From Bacteroides sp. (GTDB lineage: Bacteria > Bacteroidota > Bacteroidia > Bacteroidales > SM23-62), in NCBI GenBank assembly GCA_030592145.1, contig JAUVKJ010000119.1:1-6013 (forward strand): 6,013 bases of DNA, written 5' to 3'. Shown here one piece after another: positions 1 to 5,861 of this stretch. Within the stretch, counting starts at the first letter, position 1, and every line of letters begins with the position of its first letter. The position numbers and the translations under genes are program-made. The notes beneath the pieces were generated by a model, which was given only the letters and a program-made list of their open reading frames with translations, searched no databases and was not told where the DNA came from.

Positions 1-831
1 GGCATCCTTTATGTTCCTGAAGATTTTGACCCATCGAAGAAATATCCTATGCTGGTCTATTTTTATGAAAAAAGATCTTACCGCCTTCACCACTATGAGA
101 GTCCCGAGCCGAGCCGGTCAACCCTGAAATTCGCATGGGCCGTCAGTAACGGGTATGTGGTATTTATGCCGGACATACCCTACAGGACAGGCTTCCCCGG
201 ACAGAGTGCCTTCGATGCCGTGGTGAGCGGAGTCCTTGCCATGTGCGAACAGTTTTCTTTTATAGACAGGGATAATATGGGTATTGAAGGACAAAGCTGG
301 GGAGGCTACCAGGTTGCCTGGCTGGTTACCCGGACCAGGCTTTTCAAAGCAGCCATGGCAGGTACTCCGGTTTCTAACATGACCAGTGCTTACGGTGGAA
401 TACGATGGGGAACGGGGATGAGCAGGATGATGCAGTACGAAGAGGGACAGAGCAGGATAGGCGGCACCCTGTGGGATAAGACGGATCTCTATCTTGAGAA
501 TTCCCCGATATTCCGGGTTCCTGATATCGAAACACCCCTGCTGATCATGCATAACGATAATGACGGGAAAGTCCCCTGGTACCAGGGCATTGAATTGTTC
601 GTGGCCCTGCGCCGCCTTGAAAAACCTGCCTGGATGCTGGTGTATAATGATGAGAAACACAGCCTGACCAAATGGCCCAACCGAGTGGATCTGAGCATCC
701 GCCTGTCCCAGTTTTTCGATCATTACCTTAAAGGAGCCCCGGCACCTGAATGGATGTACGAAGGTATCCCTGCGCTGGAAAAAGGAAAAAAGGATGGGTA
801 TAAAACAGTAACGGTCGGGAAGGAAGAATAA
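1..831 (+). CDS. S9 family (prolyl oligopeptidase-type) serine peptidase, C-terminal part, 5'-truncated by window
   Basis: The reading frame is open from base 1, and the ATG at 49 is internal: the 16 codons before it encode a family-typical stretch (GILYVPEDF, then DPSKKYP). What remains is the alpha/beta-hydrolase catalytic domain (PF00326 type), 276 residues. Numbering from base 1, the nucleophile is Ser99 in GQSWGGY (codon 295-297). The likely acid is Asp188 in HNDNDGKVP (562-564) and the likely base is His220 in EKHSL (658-660), so the triad is complete and in the usual order. The missing N-terminal part would normally be a beta-propeller and, in Bacteroidota, often a signal peptide for periplasmic export; neither can be seen here. 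These enzymes cleave short peptides, often after proline, though some relatives are esterases or acylaminoacyl-peptidases. The stop is followed after 3 nt by the PAP2 gene, so they are probably co-transcribed. No clear functional link to the sugar genes downstream is visible. Confidence 0.93.
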   Translation, partial: GILYVPEDFDPSKKYPMLVYFYEKRSYRLHHYESPEPSRSTLKFAWAVSNGYVVFMPDIPYRTGFPGQSAFDAVVSGVLAMCEQFSFIDRDNMGIEGQSWGGYQVAWLVTRTRLFKAAMAGTPVSNMTSAYGGIRWGTGMSRMMQYEEGQSRIGGTLWDKTDLYLENSPIFRVPDIETPLLIMHNDNDGKVPWYQGIELFVALRRLEKPAWMLVYNDEKHSLTKWPNRVDLSIRLSQFFDHYLKGAPAPEWMYEGIPALEKGKKDGYKTVTVGKEE

Positions 832-834
832 TTT

Positions 835-1491
835 ATGATCGGATTAATCAAAGAATACAGGCTGGGATTTTTGTTGTATGCCATGGTATTTATCGGTGGA
901 CTAACAATGGTGATTGCCATCCCGAAACCGGAACTTCACCTGCTGATGAACAGCAGCCATACGCCCTTTCAGGATGCTTTTTTCAAAGCTATTACATGGC
1001 TCGGGGACGGCTGGTTCGCCGTAATCTTTTCCTTGATTTTCCTGCTCGTCCGCTTCCGGTATTTTTTTATGCTGATCCTGTCATTCAGCCTTTCCGGACT
1101 CCTTACCCAGTTTTTAAAGCGTGTTGTATTTCCCGGGGCGCTCAGGCCGGCAGCATGGCTTGAACAGATGCCCGGAATCGAAACAGTTCCCGGTGTCGGA
1201 CTCTATCAAACACTCAGCTTTCCTTCAGGGCATACCACCTCAGCCTTTGCTGTCCTTCTGCTTGCAGGATTTATCCTGAAAAGCAGGTCAGCCGTTTTCC
1301 TGGGTATGGCACTGGCCTGGTGCGTGGCATTTTCACGGGTTTATCTCTCCCAGCATTTTCTTGTTGATGTTCTGTCAGGATCCCTGCCCGGAACTATTTC
1401 AGCTTTGTTTTTTTATTGGTATTTTCAAAGACTGAAACCGGAGTGGCTCGATAGGTCAATTTTGAAAATACTTCCGGTCAGAAAAAAGTAA
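835..1491 (+). CDS. PAP2-family membrane phosphatase (lipid phosphate / undecaprenyl-diphosphate or lipid A phosphatase-like)
   Basis: This 218-residue polytopic protein carries the three PAP2 phosphatase motifs: a Lys95...Arg104-Pro105 motif (KRVVFPGALRP), Pro-Ser-Gly-His at 130-133 (SFPSGHTTSAF), and Ser167-Arg168 with His174 and Asp178 (SRVYLSQHFLVD). His174 is expected to be the phosphorylated nucleophile and His133 the acid. Hydrophobic segments lie near 12-30, 62-72, 77-93, 136-147, 154-170 and 178-196, which fits the six-helix PAP2 fold with the active site on the periplasmic face. Family members dephosphorylate undecaprenyl diphosphate, phosphatidate or phosphatidylglycerophosphate, or remove lipid A phosphates (LpxE/LpxF). 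The neighbouring GT2 and GT39 genes favour a carrier-lipid or lipid A role, but the substrate is not readable from sequence. The first motif has eight residues between Lys and Arg-Pro rather than the textbook six. The ATG at 835 has AGGAAG (821-826) 8 nt upstream, a plausible ribosome site. Confidence 0.92.
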   Translation: MIGLIKEYRLGFLLYAMVFIGGLTMVIAIPKPELHLLMNSSHTPFQDAFFKAITWLGDGWFAVIFSLIFLLVRFRYFFMLILSFSLSGLLTQFLKRVVFPGALRPAAWLEQMPGIETVPGVGLYQTLSFPSGHTTSAFAVLLLAGFILKSRSAVFLGMALAWCVAFSRVYLSQHFLVDVLSGSLPGTISALFFYWYFQRLKPEWLDRSILKILPVRKK

Positions 1492-1495
1492 GAAC

Positions 1496-3163
1496 TTGTT
1501 CGTGGTCAAGAACAATCCCATAATTACAGAAATCCTTATCGCCCTGGGGGCGCTTCTGCTTTTTATTCCATTTCTCGGAGGGGTTCACCTGTTTGACTGG
1601 GACGAGATAAATTTTGCTGAATCTGCAAGGGAGATGATCCTTACCGGAGAATACCTGACCGTGCAGATAGACTTTGTTCCTTTCTGGCAGAAACCTCCTT
1701 TGTTTGTCTGGATGCAGGTTCTTTCAATGAAAATATTCGGCATCAACGAGTTCGCCGCTCGCTTTCCGAACGTGATCTGCGGAATGCTTACCCTGGTGGT
1801 ACTCTTCCGCACAGGGAGGCGGATCTATGATGCTGAATTCGGATGGATCTGGGTGCTGAGCTACATTGGATCCCTGCTCCCTTTCCTGTATTTCAAATCA
1901 GGGATCATCGACCCATGGTTCAATCTTTTCATTTTTACGGCGCTGCTGAATATGGTCTTTTTCCTGGAAGCCGAACGTGGAAAGAAACGTTGGCAGAACC
2001 TGGTCCTGTCCGCAGTCCTGCTCGGACTGGCTAACCTGACCAAGGGACCGGTGTCTATACTGCTCTTCGGACTTACCATTGCAATATTCTGGTTCCTCCA
2101 TAAGTTCAGGCTGAAGATCCTGTGGAGCGAAATACTGGCTTTTATTCTGATACTAATTGTTGTCGGCGGACTATGGTTCATTATTCAGATCGCCATAGGC
2201 AATTTTCAGATTATTGCAGACTTCTTTCATTACCAGGTCCAGTTACTGAAAACAAAGGATTCGGGCCACGGTGGCTTCCTGTTTTATCATTTCGTGATCC
2301 TCCTTGCAGGTGTTTTTCCTGTCTCTGTATTCGCATTAAAGGGATTTCGCAGGAGTTATTATGATTCAAATTTACAGAAGCGCTTCAAACGATGGATGAT
2401 CATCCTGTTCTGGGTGGTACTGATCCTCTTTTCACTGGTTAAGACCAAGATCGTACACTATTCATCCCTGTGTTATTTCCCCCTTTCTTTCCTGGGTGCC
2501 TTTGTCATCTACAAGATCATCCTTAACCGGATCAAGAATTACCGCTGGCTGAATATCATATATGCCGTCCTTGGATGTATCATCGGCATCGGCTTTATGG
2601 TAACTCCTGTGCTTGCCTCCAATATTGACTGGTTGCTTGATCTGGGATTTTTCCAGGATCCATTTGCGCAGGCGAATATTAGTTCGGATGTTCACTGGAC
2701 CGGTTACGAGGGACTCATAGGCCTGATGTTCATTCTGGGCATAATCGCCTCGCTTATCCTTTTAAAACGTAACAAAAAGCAGGCCTATATCGTAATGTTT
2801 CTTAACGTGACCTTATTCCTGAACCTTATGCTTTTTTTTACCGCGGGAAAAATTGAAGGCTACTCCCAACGTGCACTGATCGATTTTTGCAAGGAAAGAC
2901 AGGGGGAAGATTGTTATGTTTCAACCCTGGGAATGAAGAGTTACGCGCACCTGTATTATGCTGCAAAACCTGTTCCCGTAAATGAAAATGCACAGGACCT
3001 GGGCTGGTTGCTTCAGGGCAATATAGATAAACCGGCCTTTTTTATCCTGCGAAGCAAGACCCTTGAAAATTTCCAGGCACAATATCCGGAACTTCGCCTG
3101 CTCTATGAGAAAAACGGATTTTCTTTTTGCCGGAGACCACCTCCTGAACCTGTTGGAAAATGA
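1496..3163 (+). CDS. GT39/ArnT-like polyprenyl-phosphate-sugar-dependent glycosyltransferase
   Basis: This 555-residue membrane protein is of the PMT_2/ArnT type. These enzymes take a sugar from undecaprenyl-phosphate-sugar at the periplasmic face and transfer it to lipid A, another glycan or a protein. The first outer loop has the family signature FDWDEINFAESAREM (Asp36-Glu37, Glu42), followed by FWQKPPLFVW (Lys66-Pro-Pro). Further family-like features are GIIDPWFN near 136-143, TKGP at 182-185, and KTKIVHYSSLCYFPL at 316-330, comparable to the ArnT KTKLPHY region. About 12 hydrophobic helices run from roughly residue 12 to 450. A soluble tail of about 100 residues (452-555) follows, probably periplasmic, with Cys465, Cys473 and Cys545. 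There is no ATG before the catalytic loop (the first Met, residue 47, lies beyond Asp36-Glu37), so translation must begin at TTG 1496 or GTG 1502. The frame is closed by TGA at 1463. The gene lies 4 nt after the PAP2 gene and 4 nt before the GT2 gene. Donor and acceptor are unknown. Confidence 0.9.
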   Translation: MFVVKNNPIITEILIALGALLLFIPFLGGVHLFDWDEINFAESAREMILTGEYLTVQIDFVPFWQKPPLFVWMQVLSMKIFGINEFAARFPNVICGMLTLVVLFRTGRRIYDAEFGWIWVLSYIGSLLPFLYFKSGIIDPWFNLFIFTALLNMVFFLEAERGKKRWQNLVLSAVLLGLANLTKGPVSILLFGLTIAIFWFLHKFRLKILWSEILAFILILIVVGGLWFIIQIAIGNFQIIADFFHYQVQLLKTKDSGHGGFLFYHFVILLAGVFPVSVFALKGFRRSYYDSNLQKRFKRWMIILFWVVLILFSLVKTKIVHYSSLCYFPLSFLGAFVIYKIILNRIKNYRWLNIIYAVLGCIIGIGFMVTPVLASNIDWLLDLGFFQDPFAQANISSDVHWTGYEGLIGLMFILGIIASLILLKRNKKQAYIVMFLNVTLFLNLMLFFTAGKIEGYSQRALIDFCKERQGEDCYVSTLGMKSYAHLYYAAKPVPVNENAQDLGWLLQGNIDKPAFFILRSKTLENFQAQYPELRLLYEKNGFSFCRRPPPEPVGK

Positions 3164-3167
3164 ATAA

Positions 3168-3923
3168 ATGATTAAGGATAAGATAATTTCGGTTGTATTG
3201 CCTGCCTATAATGCGGAGAAAACCCTGGAGAGCACTTTCAGCGAAATCCCCTTCGATATCGTCGATCATGTGATCCTGGTCGATGACGGTAGTAATGACC
3301 GGACACTGAAAGTGGCCCGTGACCTGGGTATTAAACATATTATCGAACATGAACTGAACCTTGGATACGGGGGAAACCAGAAGTCATGCTACAAGAAAGC
3401 CCTGGAGATCAATTCCGATATTGTAGTCATGCTGCACCCCGATTACCAGTACGATCCACGCCTGATCCATTCCATGTGCTTCCTGATCGCCAACGGTGTA
3501 TATGATGTTGTTCTCGGATCAAGGATACTCGGAAAGGGGGCTCTTAAGGGAGGTATGCCGTTCTACAAATACCTGGCCAACCGTTTTCTGACACTTTTTC
3601 AGAACCTTATAATGAACCAGAAATTATCAGAGTATCACACCGGGTACCGCGCTTTTTCCTCGAATGTCCTTCAACAAATCAATTTCCAGGTAAATTCTGA
3701 CGATTTCGTCTTTGACAACCAGATGCTGGCCCAGATCTTTTATGCCGGGTTTGAAATTGCAGAGATCACCTGTCCCACGAAATACTTCGAAGAAGCTTCT
3801 TCCATTAACATTTCACGAAGCATAAAATACGGATTTGGTGTCATGAGGGTATCCCTTGGCTACTTTTTGGCCAGGACCGGTATCCGGAAAGGCAGAATAT
3901 ATAAAGAAGCCACTGAAAAATGA
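3168..3923 (+). CDS. GT2 family glycosyltransferase, polyprenyl-phosphate sugar synthase-like (DPM1/ArnC/RgtE type)
   Basis: This 251-residue GT-A enzyme starts with the nucleotide-sugar fold: SVVLPAYNAEKTLE (8-21) and VILVDDGSNDRT (35-46, with Asp39-Asp40). The metal-site region is MLHPDYQYDP (88-97), followed by LGSRILG (116-122), HTGYRAF (157-163) and DDFVFDNQML (178-187). Relatives transfer a sugar from UDP- or GDP-sugar to dolichyl or undecaprenyl phosphate at the cytoplasmic face. The length matches the soluble DPM1-like class: there are no C-terminal transmembrane helices of the GtrB/ArnC kind, so the protein is probably peripheral to the membrane. The usual D-x-D is H-P-D here (His90-Pro91-Asp92), which I recall as common in this subfamily. 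It sits 4 nt after the GT39 gene, the natural user of its lipid-linked product, and its stop overlaps the kinase start as ATGA. The sugar transferred is not evident; a uronic acid or hexose from the two downstream genes is inferred. Confidence 0.88.
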   Translation: MIKDKIISVVLPAYNAEKTLESTFSEIPFDIVDHVILVDDGSNDRTLKVARDLGIKHIIEHELNLGYGGNQKSCYKKALEINSDIVVMLHPDYQYDPRLIHSMCFLIANGVYDVVLGSRILGKGALKGGMPFYKYLANRFLTLFQNLIMNQKLSEYHTGYRAFSSNVLQQINFQVNSDDFVFDNQMLAQIFYAGFEIAEITCPTKYFEEASSINISRSIKYGFGVMRVSLGYFLARTGIRKGRIYKEATEK

Positions 3924-4915
3924 TCATACAGACTCAATCTTATCCCCGTGCGGCCCTGCTGGGGAATCCGTCGGACGGGTATTATGGGAAAACCATCGGG
4001 TTCCCGTTCAGGAATTTCCTTGCGAATGTAACTCTTTACGAGACACCTGAACTTGAGATCCTTCCGGCAGATTATGACTCCAATGTCTTTGACAGTATCG
4101 GGGAACTTGCCGAGGATGTGGATTTTTTCGGCTATTATGGAGGCATACGATTACTGAAAGCTGCCATCAAGAGGTTTCATGATTATGCTGTCGGACGTAA
4201 CCTGGAGTTGCACGAAAAAAATTTCACCATACGGTACTCCTCCGGCATTCCTTATCGCCTGGGACTTGCGGGTTCTTCGGCCATCATCACCGCCTGCATT
4301 AAAGCCCTGATGCAGTTCTACCAGGTTGATATCCCTAAACATGAAATGGCCGGAGTGGTTCTTTCGGTGGAGGTCGATGAGCTGAAGATCCCGGCAGGAT
4401 TGCAGGACCGGGTCATACAGGCCTACGAAGCACCGGTGTATATGGATTTCAATAAAGACCTTATAGAAACCCGTGGGTATGGAGACTACCAGGTACTGGA
4501 TAAAGATCATTTCAGTAATATTTACATAGCATACCAGACCGATCTATCAGAAGGTTCGGAGGTGGTTCACAACGATTTCAGGGAGCGGTATCACTTTGGT
4601 GTCAGGGAGGTTATGGATGCAGTCCGGCAATGGGGTGAGATAACCACCCGTGGATTGGCTGCCCTGAAAGCTTGCAGGACGGAAGAATTGAATGCACTGA
4701 TCAATCAGAATTTCGACCTGAGAGATTCAATCATGAACATTGGAAAGAAAAACCGGATGATGGTCGAACTGGCCAGATCAACCGGGGCTTCAGCCAAATT
4801 TACCGGCTCCGGAGGTGCGATCATCGGATTGTATGAGAACGAAAAGGCGTATCAGAGGCTGAAGGACCTTCTGGGTGAAAATAATATTGCAACGATAAAA
4901 CCGGAAATAATATAA
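3920..4915 (+). CDS. GHMP sugar kinase, glucuronokinase-like (predicted sugar-1-kinase)
   Basis: This 331-residue kinase has the three GHMP motifs: an N-terminal RAALLGNPSDGYYGKTIGF (10-28), the ATP-binding loop GLAGSSA (115-121), and the C-terminal KFTGSGGAIIG (293-303). GLQDRV (160-165) supplies the probable catalytic Asp163. From memory, LLGNPSD-YYG-TI, LHEKNFT, IP-(R)-GL-GSSAI, AGLQDRV-Q-Y, MDF-K, NFDLR and KFTGSGGA all have close counterparts in plant glucuronokinase, which makes glucuronate 1-phosphate from glucuronate and ATP. Similarity to galactokinase, mevalonate kinase or homoserine kinase is limited to the general GHMP motifs. The uridylyltransferase gene begins 10 nt downstream, which fits a kinase plus pyrophosphorylase salvage pair giving a UDP-sugar. 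The start overlaps the GT2 stop by 4 nt (ATGA), suggesting translational coupling. Exact substrate (glucuronate, galacturonate, galactose or another sugar) is not proven. An automated label of mevalonate kinase would not fit the neighbours. Confidence 0.85.
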   Translation: MIIQTQSYPRAALLGNPSDGYYGKTIGFPFRNFLANVTLYETPELEILPADYDSNVFDSIGELAEDVDFFGYYGGIRLLKAAIKRFHDYAVGRNLELHEKNFTIRYSSGIPYRLGLAGSSAIITACIKALMQFYQVDIPKHEMAGVVLSVEVDELKIPAGLQDRVIQAYEAPVYMDFNKDLIETRGYGDYQVLDKDHFSNIYIAYQTDLSEGSEVVHNDFRERYHFGVREVMDAVRQWGEITTRGLAALKACRTEELNALINQNFDLRDSIMNIGKKNRMMVELARSTGASAKFTGSGGAIIGLYENEKAYQRLKDLLGENNIATIKPEII

Positions 4916-4925
4916 GAAATCACGA

Positions 4926-5810
4926 ATGGTAAAGATCAAAAAAGCAGTTATACCGGCAGCGGGCTTCGGAACCCGTTTCCTGCCGGCAACCAAATCCCAG
5001 CCCAAGGAAATGCTTCCCATTGTAGATAAGCCCACCATACAGTATGTTGTGGAAGAAGCCGTGGAGGCCGGCATCACAGACATATTGATGATTATCGGGA
5101 AGGGAAAAAGGGCCATAGAGGAACACTTTGACAGAAATATGGAACTTGAATACCAGCTCGAAGAAAAGAAACAATTTGAATTGCTTGAGGAGATCCGGTG
5201 CATCACCAGGCTGGCCGACATTCATTTTATCTGGCAGAAGGAATTGAACGGGCTTGGAGATGCCATCCGGTATGCTTACCATCATGTGAACCGGGAACCT
5301 TTTGCCATATTACTGGGAGACACCCTGATTGAAAGCAATGATGGTTCGGTGACCAGGCAACTAATTAAAGTGTTCGAAACTTACCAGTCCCCTGTGGTTG
5401 CCCTGGAAGAAGTCGACAGGAAACTTGTCAGCCGGTACGGTATCATGGATGGGGAACCCGTGAAAGATAATATTTTCCGTGTCAATGCCTTCATCGAAAA
5501 ACCATCGGTTGAAGATTCTCCCTCCAATCTTGCCATCGCTTCACGCTATATTTTCACACCTGAAATATTCGGTTTCCTGGATAAGGTTACCCCTGGTAAG
5601 AATAATGAGGTACAACTGACCGATGCCATGCAGATGATGCTCCGCGAGCATGAGATGTACGGCTTGAAAATTGATGGTACCAGGTACGATATAGGGAATA
5701 AACTGGATTTCCTGAAAACCAACGTAATCTACGGGCTGAAACGGGAAGACCTGGGTGCGGAGTTCAGATCATGGCTGGAAGATTTCATTGCCGGATCATT
5801 GAGCAAATAA
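4926..5810 (+). CDS. galU: UTP:sugar-1-phosphate uridylyltransferase, GalU-like
   Basis: This 294-residue nucleotidyltransferase has the GalU layout. The N-terminal nucleotide-binding signature AAGFGTRFLPATKSQPKEML (11-30) is followed by PIVDKPTIQYVVEE (31-44). WQKELNGLGDAI (103-114) corresponds to the GalU QKE-x-GLGHAI region. The metal-site Asp132 lies in LLGDTLIE, Lys192 in FIEKP (189-193), NNEVQLTDAM (226-235) near the C-terminal third, and RYDIGNKLDFLKTNVIYGLKRE at 253-274, of which GNKLDFLKTNV is typical of GalU. The length is normal for GalU (about 290-300). It makes a UDP-sugar and diphosphate from UTP and a sugar 1-phosphate in the cytoplasm; glucose 1-phosphate is the standard substrate. 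Directly after a glucuronokinase-like gene, it may instead or additionally use glucuronate 1-phosphate, as plant UDP-sugar pyrophosphorylase does with a different protein family. Phe14 replaces the Leu of the common GLGTR motif. It appears to be the last gene of the operon, with 51 nt of AT-rich DNA after it. The symbol reflects family, not proven specificity. Confidence 0.9.
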   Translation: MVKIKKAVIPAAGFGTRFLPATKSQPKEMLPIVDKPTIQYVVEEAVEAGITDILMIIGKGKRAIEEHFDRNMELEYQLEEKKQFELLEEIRCITRLADIHFIWQKELNGLGDAIRYAYHHVNREPFAILLGDTLIESNDGSVTRQLIKVFETYQSPVVALEEVDRKLVSRYGIMDGEPVKDNIFRVNAFIEKPSVEDSPSNLAIASRYIFTPEIFGFLDKVTPGKNNEVQLTDAMQMMLREHEMYGLKIDGTRYDIGNKLDFLKTNVIYGLKREDLGAEFRSWLEDFIAGSLSK

Positions 5811-5828
5811 GCATGTACAGTAAATTTT
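5798..5828 (+). promoter_or_regulatory. candidate Bacteroidota-type promoter for the DUF1080 lipoprotein gene
   Basis: ATTG at 5798-5801 resembles the -33 TTTG element (3 of 4). TAAATTTT at 5821-5828 resembles the -7 TAnnTTTG element (5 of 6 fixed bases), with a 19-nt spacer that fits the known 19-21 nt. Transcription would start near 5835 and leave a leader of about 27 nt. The -33 part lies inside the end of the galU-like gene. A second -7 candidate, TATTTTAG at 5831-5838, has no good -33 partner. In DNA this AT-rich such matches arise easily by chance. The rest of the gap, 5811-5861 (about 22% G+C), holds no GC-rich hairpin or convincing terminator. Confidence 0.35.
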
Positions 5829-5861
5829 ATTATTTTAGCACAATAACCAAAACTATTTAAA

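Larger units (their letters stand above)
1..5810 (+). other. probable operon: peptidase - PAP2 - GT39 - GT2 - GHMP kinase - GalU-like
   Basis: Six consecutive + strand genes have junctions of +3, +4, +4, -4 and +10 nt, leaving no room for internal promoters between genes or for terminators. The promoter lies upstream of the window. Five of the six products fit a single route from free sugar to UDP-sugar, to lipid-linked sugar, to periplasmic transfer; the peptidase is the exception and may just share the transcript. Co-transcription is inferred from spacing only. Confidence 0.75.

Noticed and set aside
118..723. A 201-codon minus-strand open frame opposite the peptidase
   Set aside because: It lies opposite a gene with a full catalytic triad, and its translation has no recognisable domain; it is a shadow frame.
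49..831. ATG 49 as the true start of the peptidase
   Set aside because: The frame is open to base 1 and the upstream codons encode conserved family sequence; the gene is simply cut by the window edge.
1634..3163. Internal ATG 1634 as the GT39 start
   Set aside because: It would remove the first helix and the DWDE catalytic loop, which are strongly conserved in the family.
3856..4050. Short + strand frame spanning the GT2/kinase junction
   Set aside because: It overlaps the ends of two well-supported genes in another frame and has no recognisable content.
3920..4915. Mevalonate kinase, galactokinase or homoserine kinase as the GHMP kinase identity
   Set aside because: Only the general GHMP motifs agree; the N-terminal and central motifs fit glucuronokinase better, and the neighbours are sugar-nucleotide and glycosyltransferase genes.
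4151..5285. Several minus-strand open frames of 119-143 codons opposite the kinase and GalU-like genes
   Set aside because: They mirror strongly conserved coding sequence, overlap one another and lack family motifs.
5811..5840. TGTACA palindrome and A/T-rich inverted repeats after the GalU-like gene as a terminator
   Set aside because: The pairing is short and AT-only with no GC stem followed by a U tract; the operon end is inferred from the gap, not from a visible terminator.
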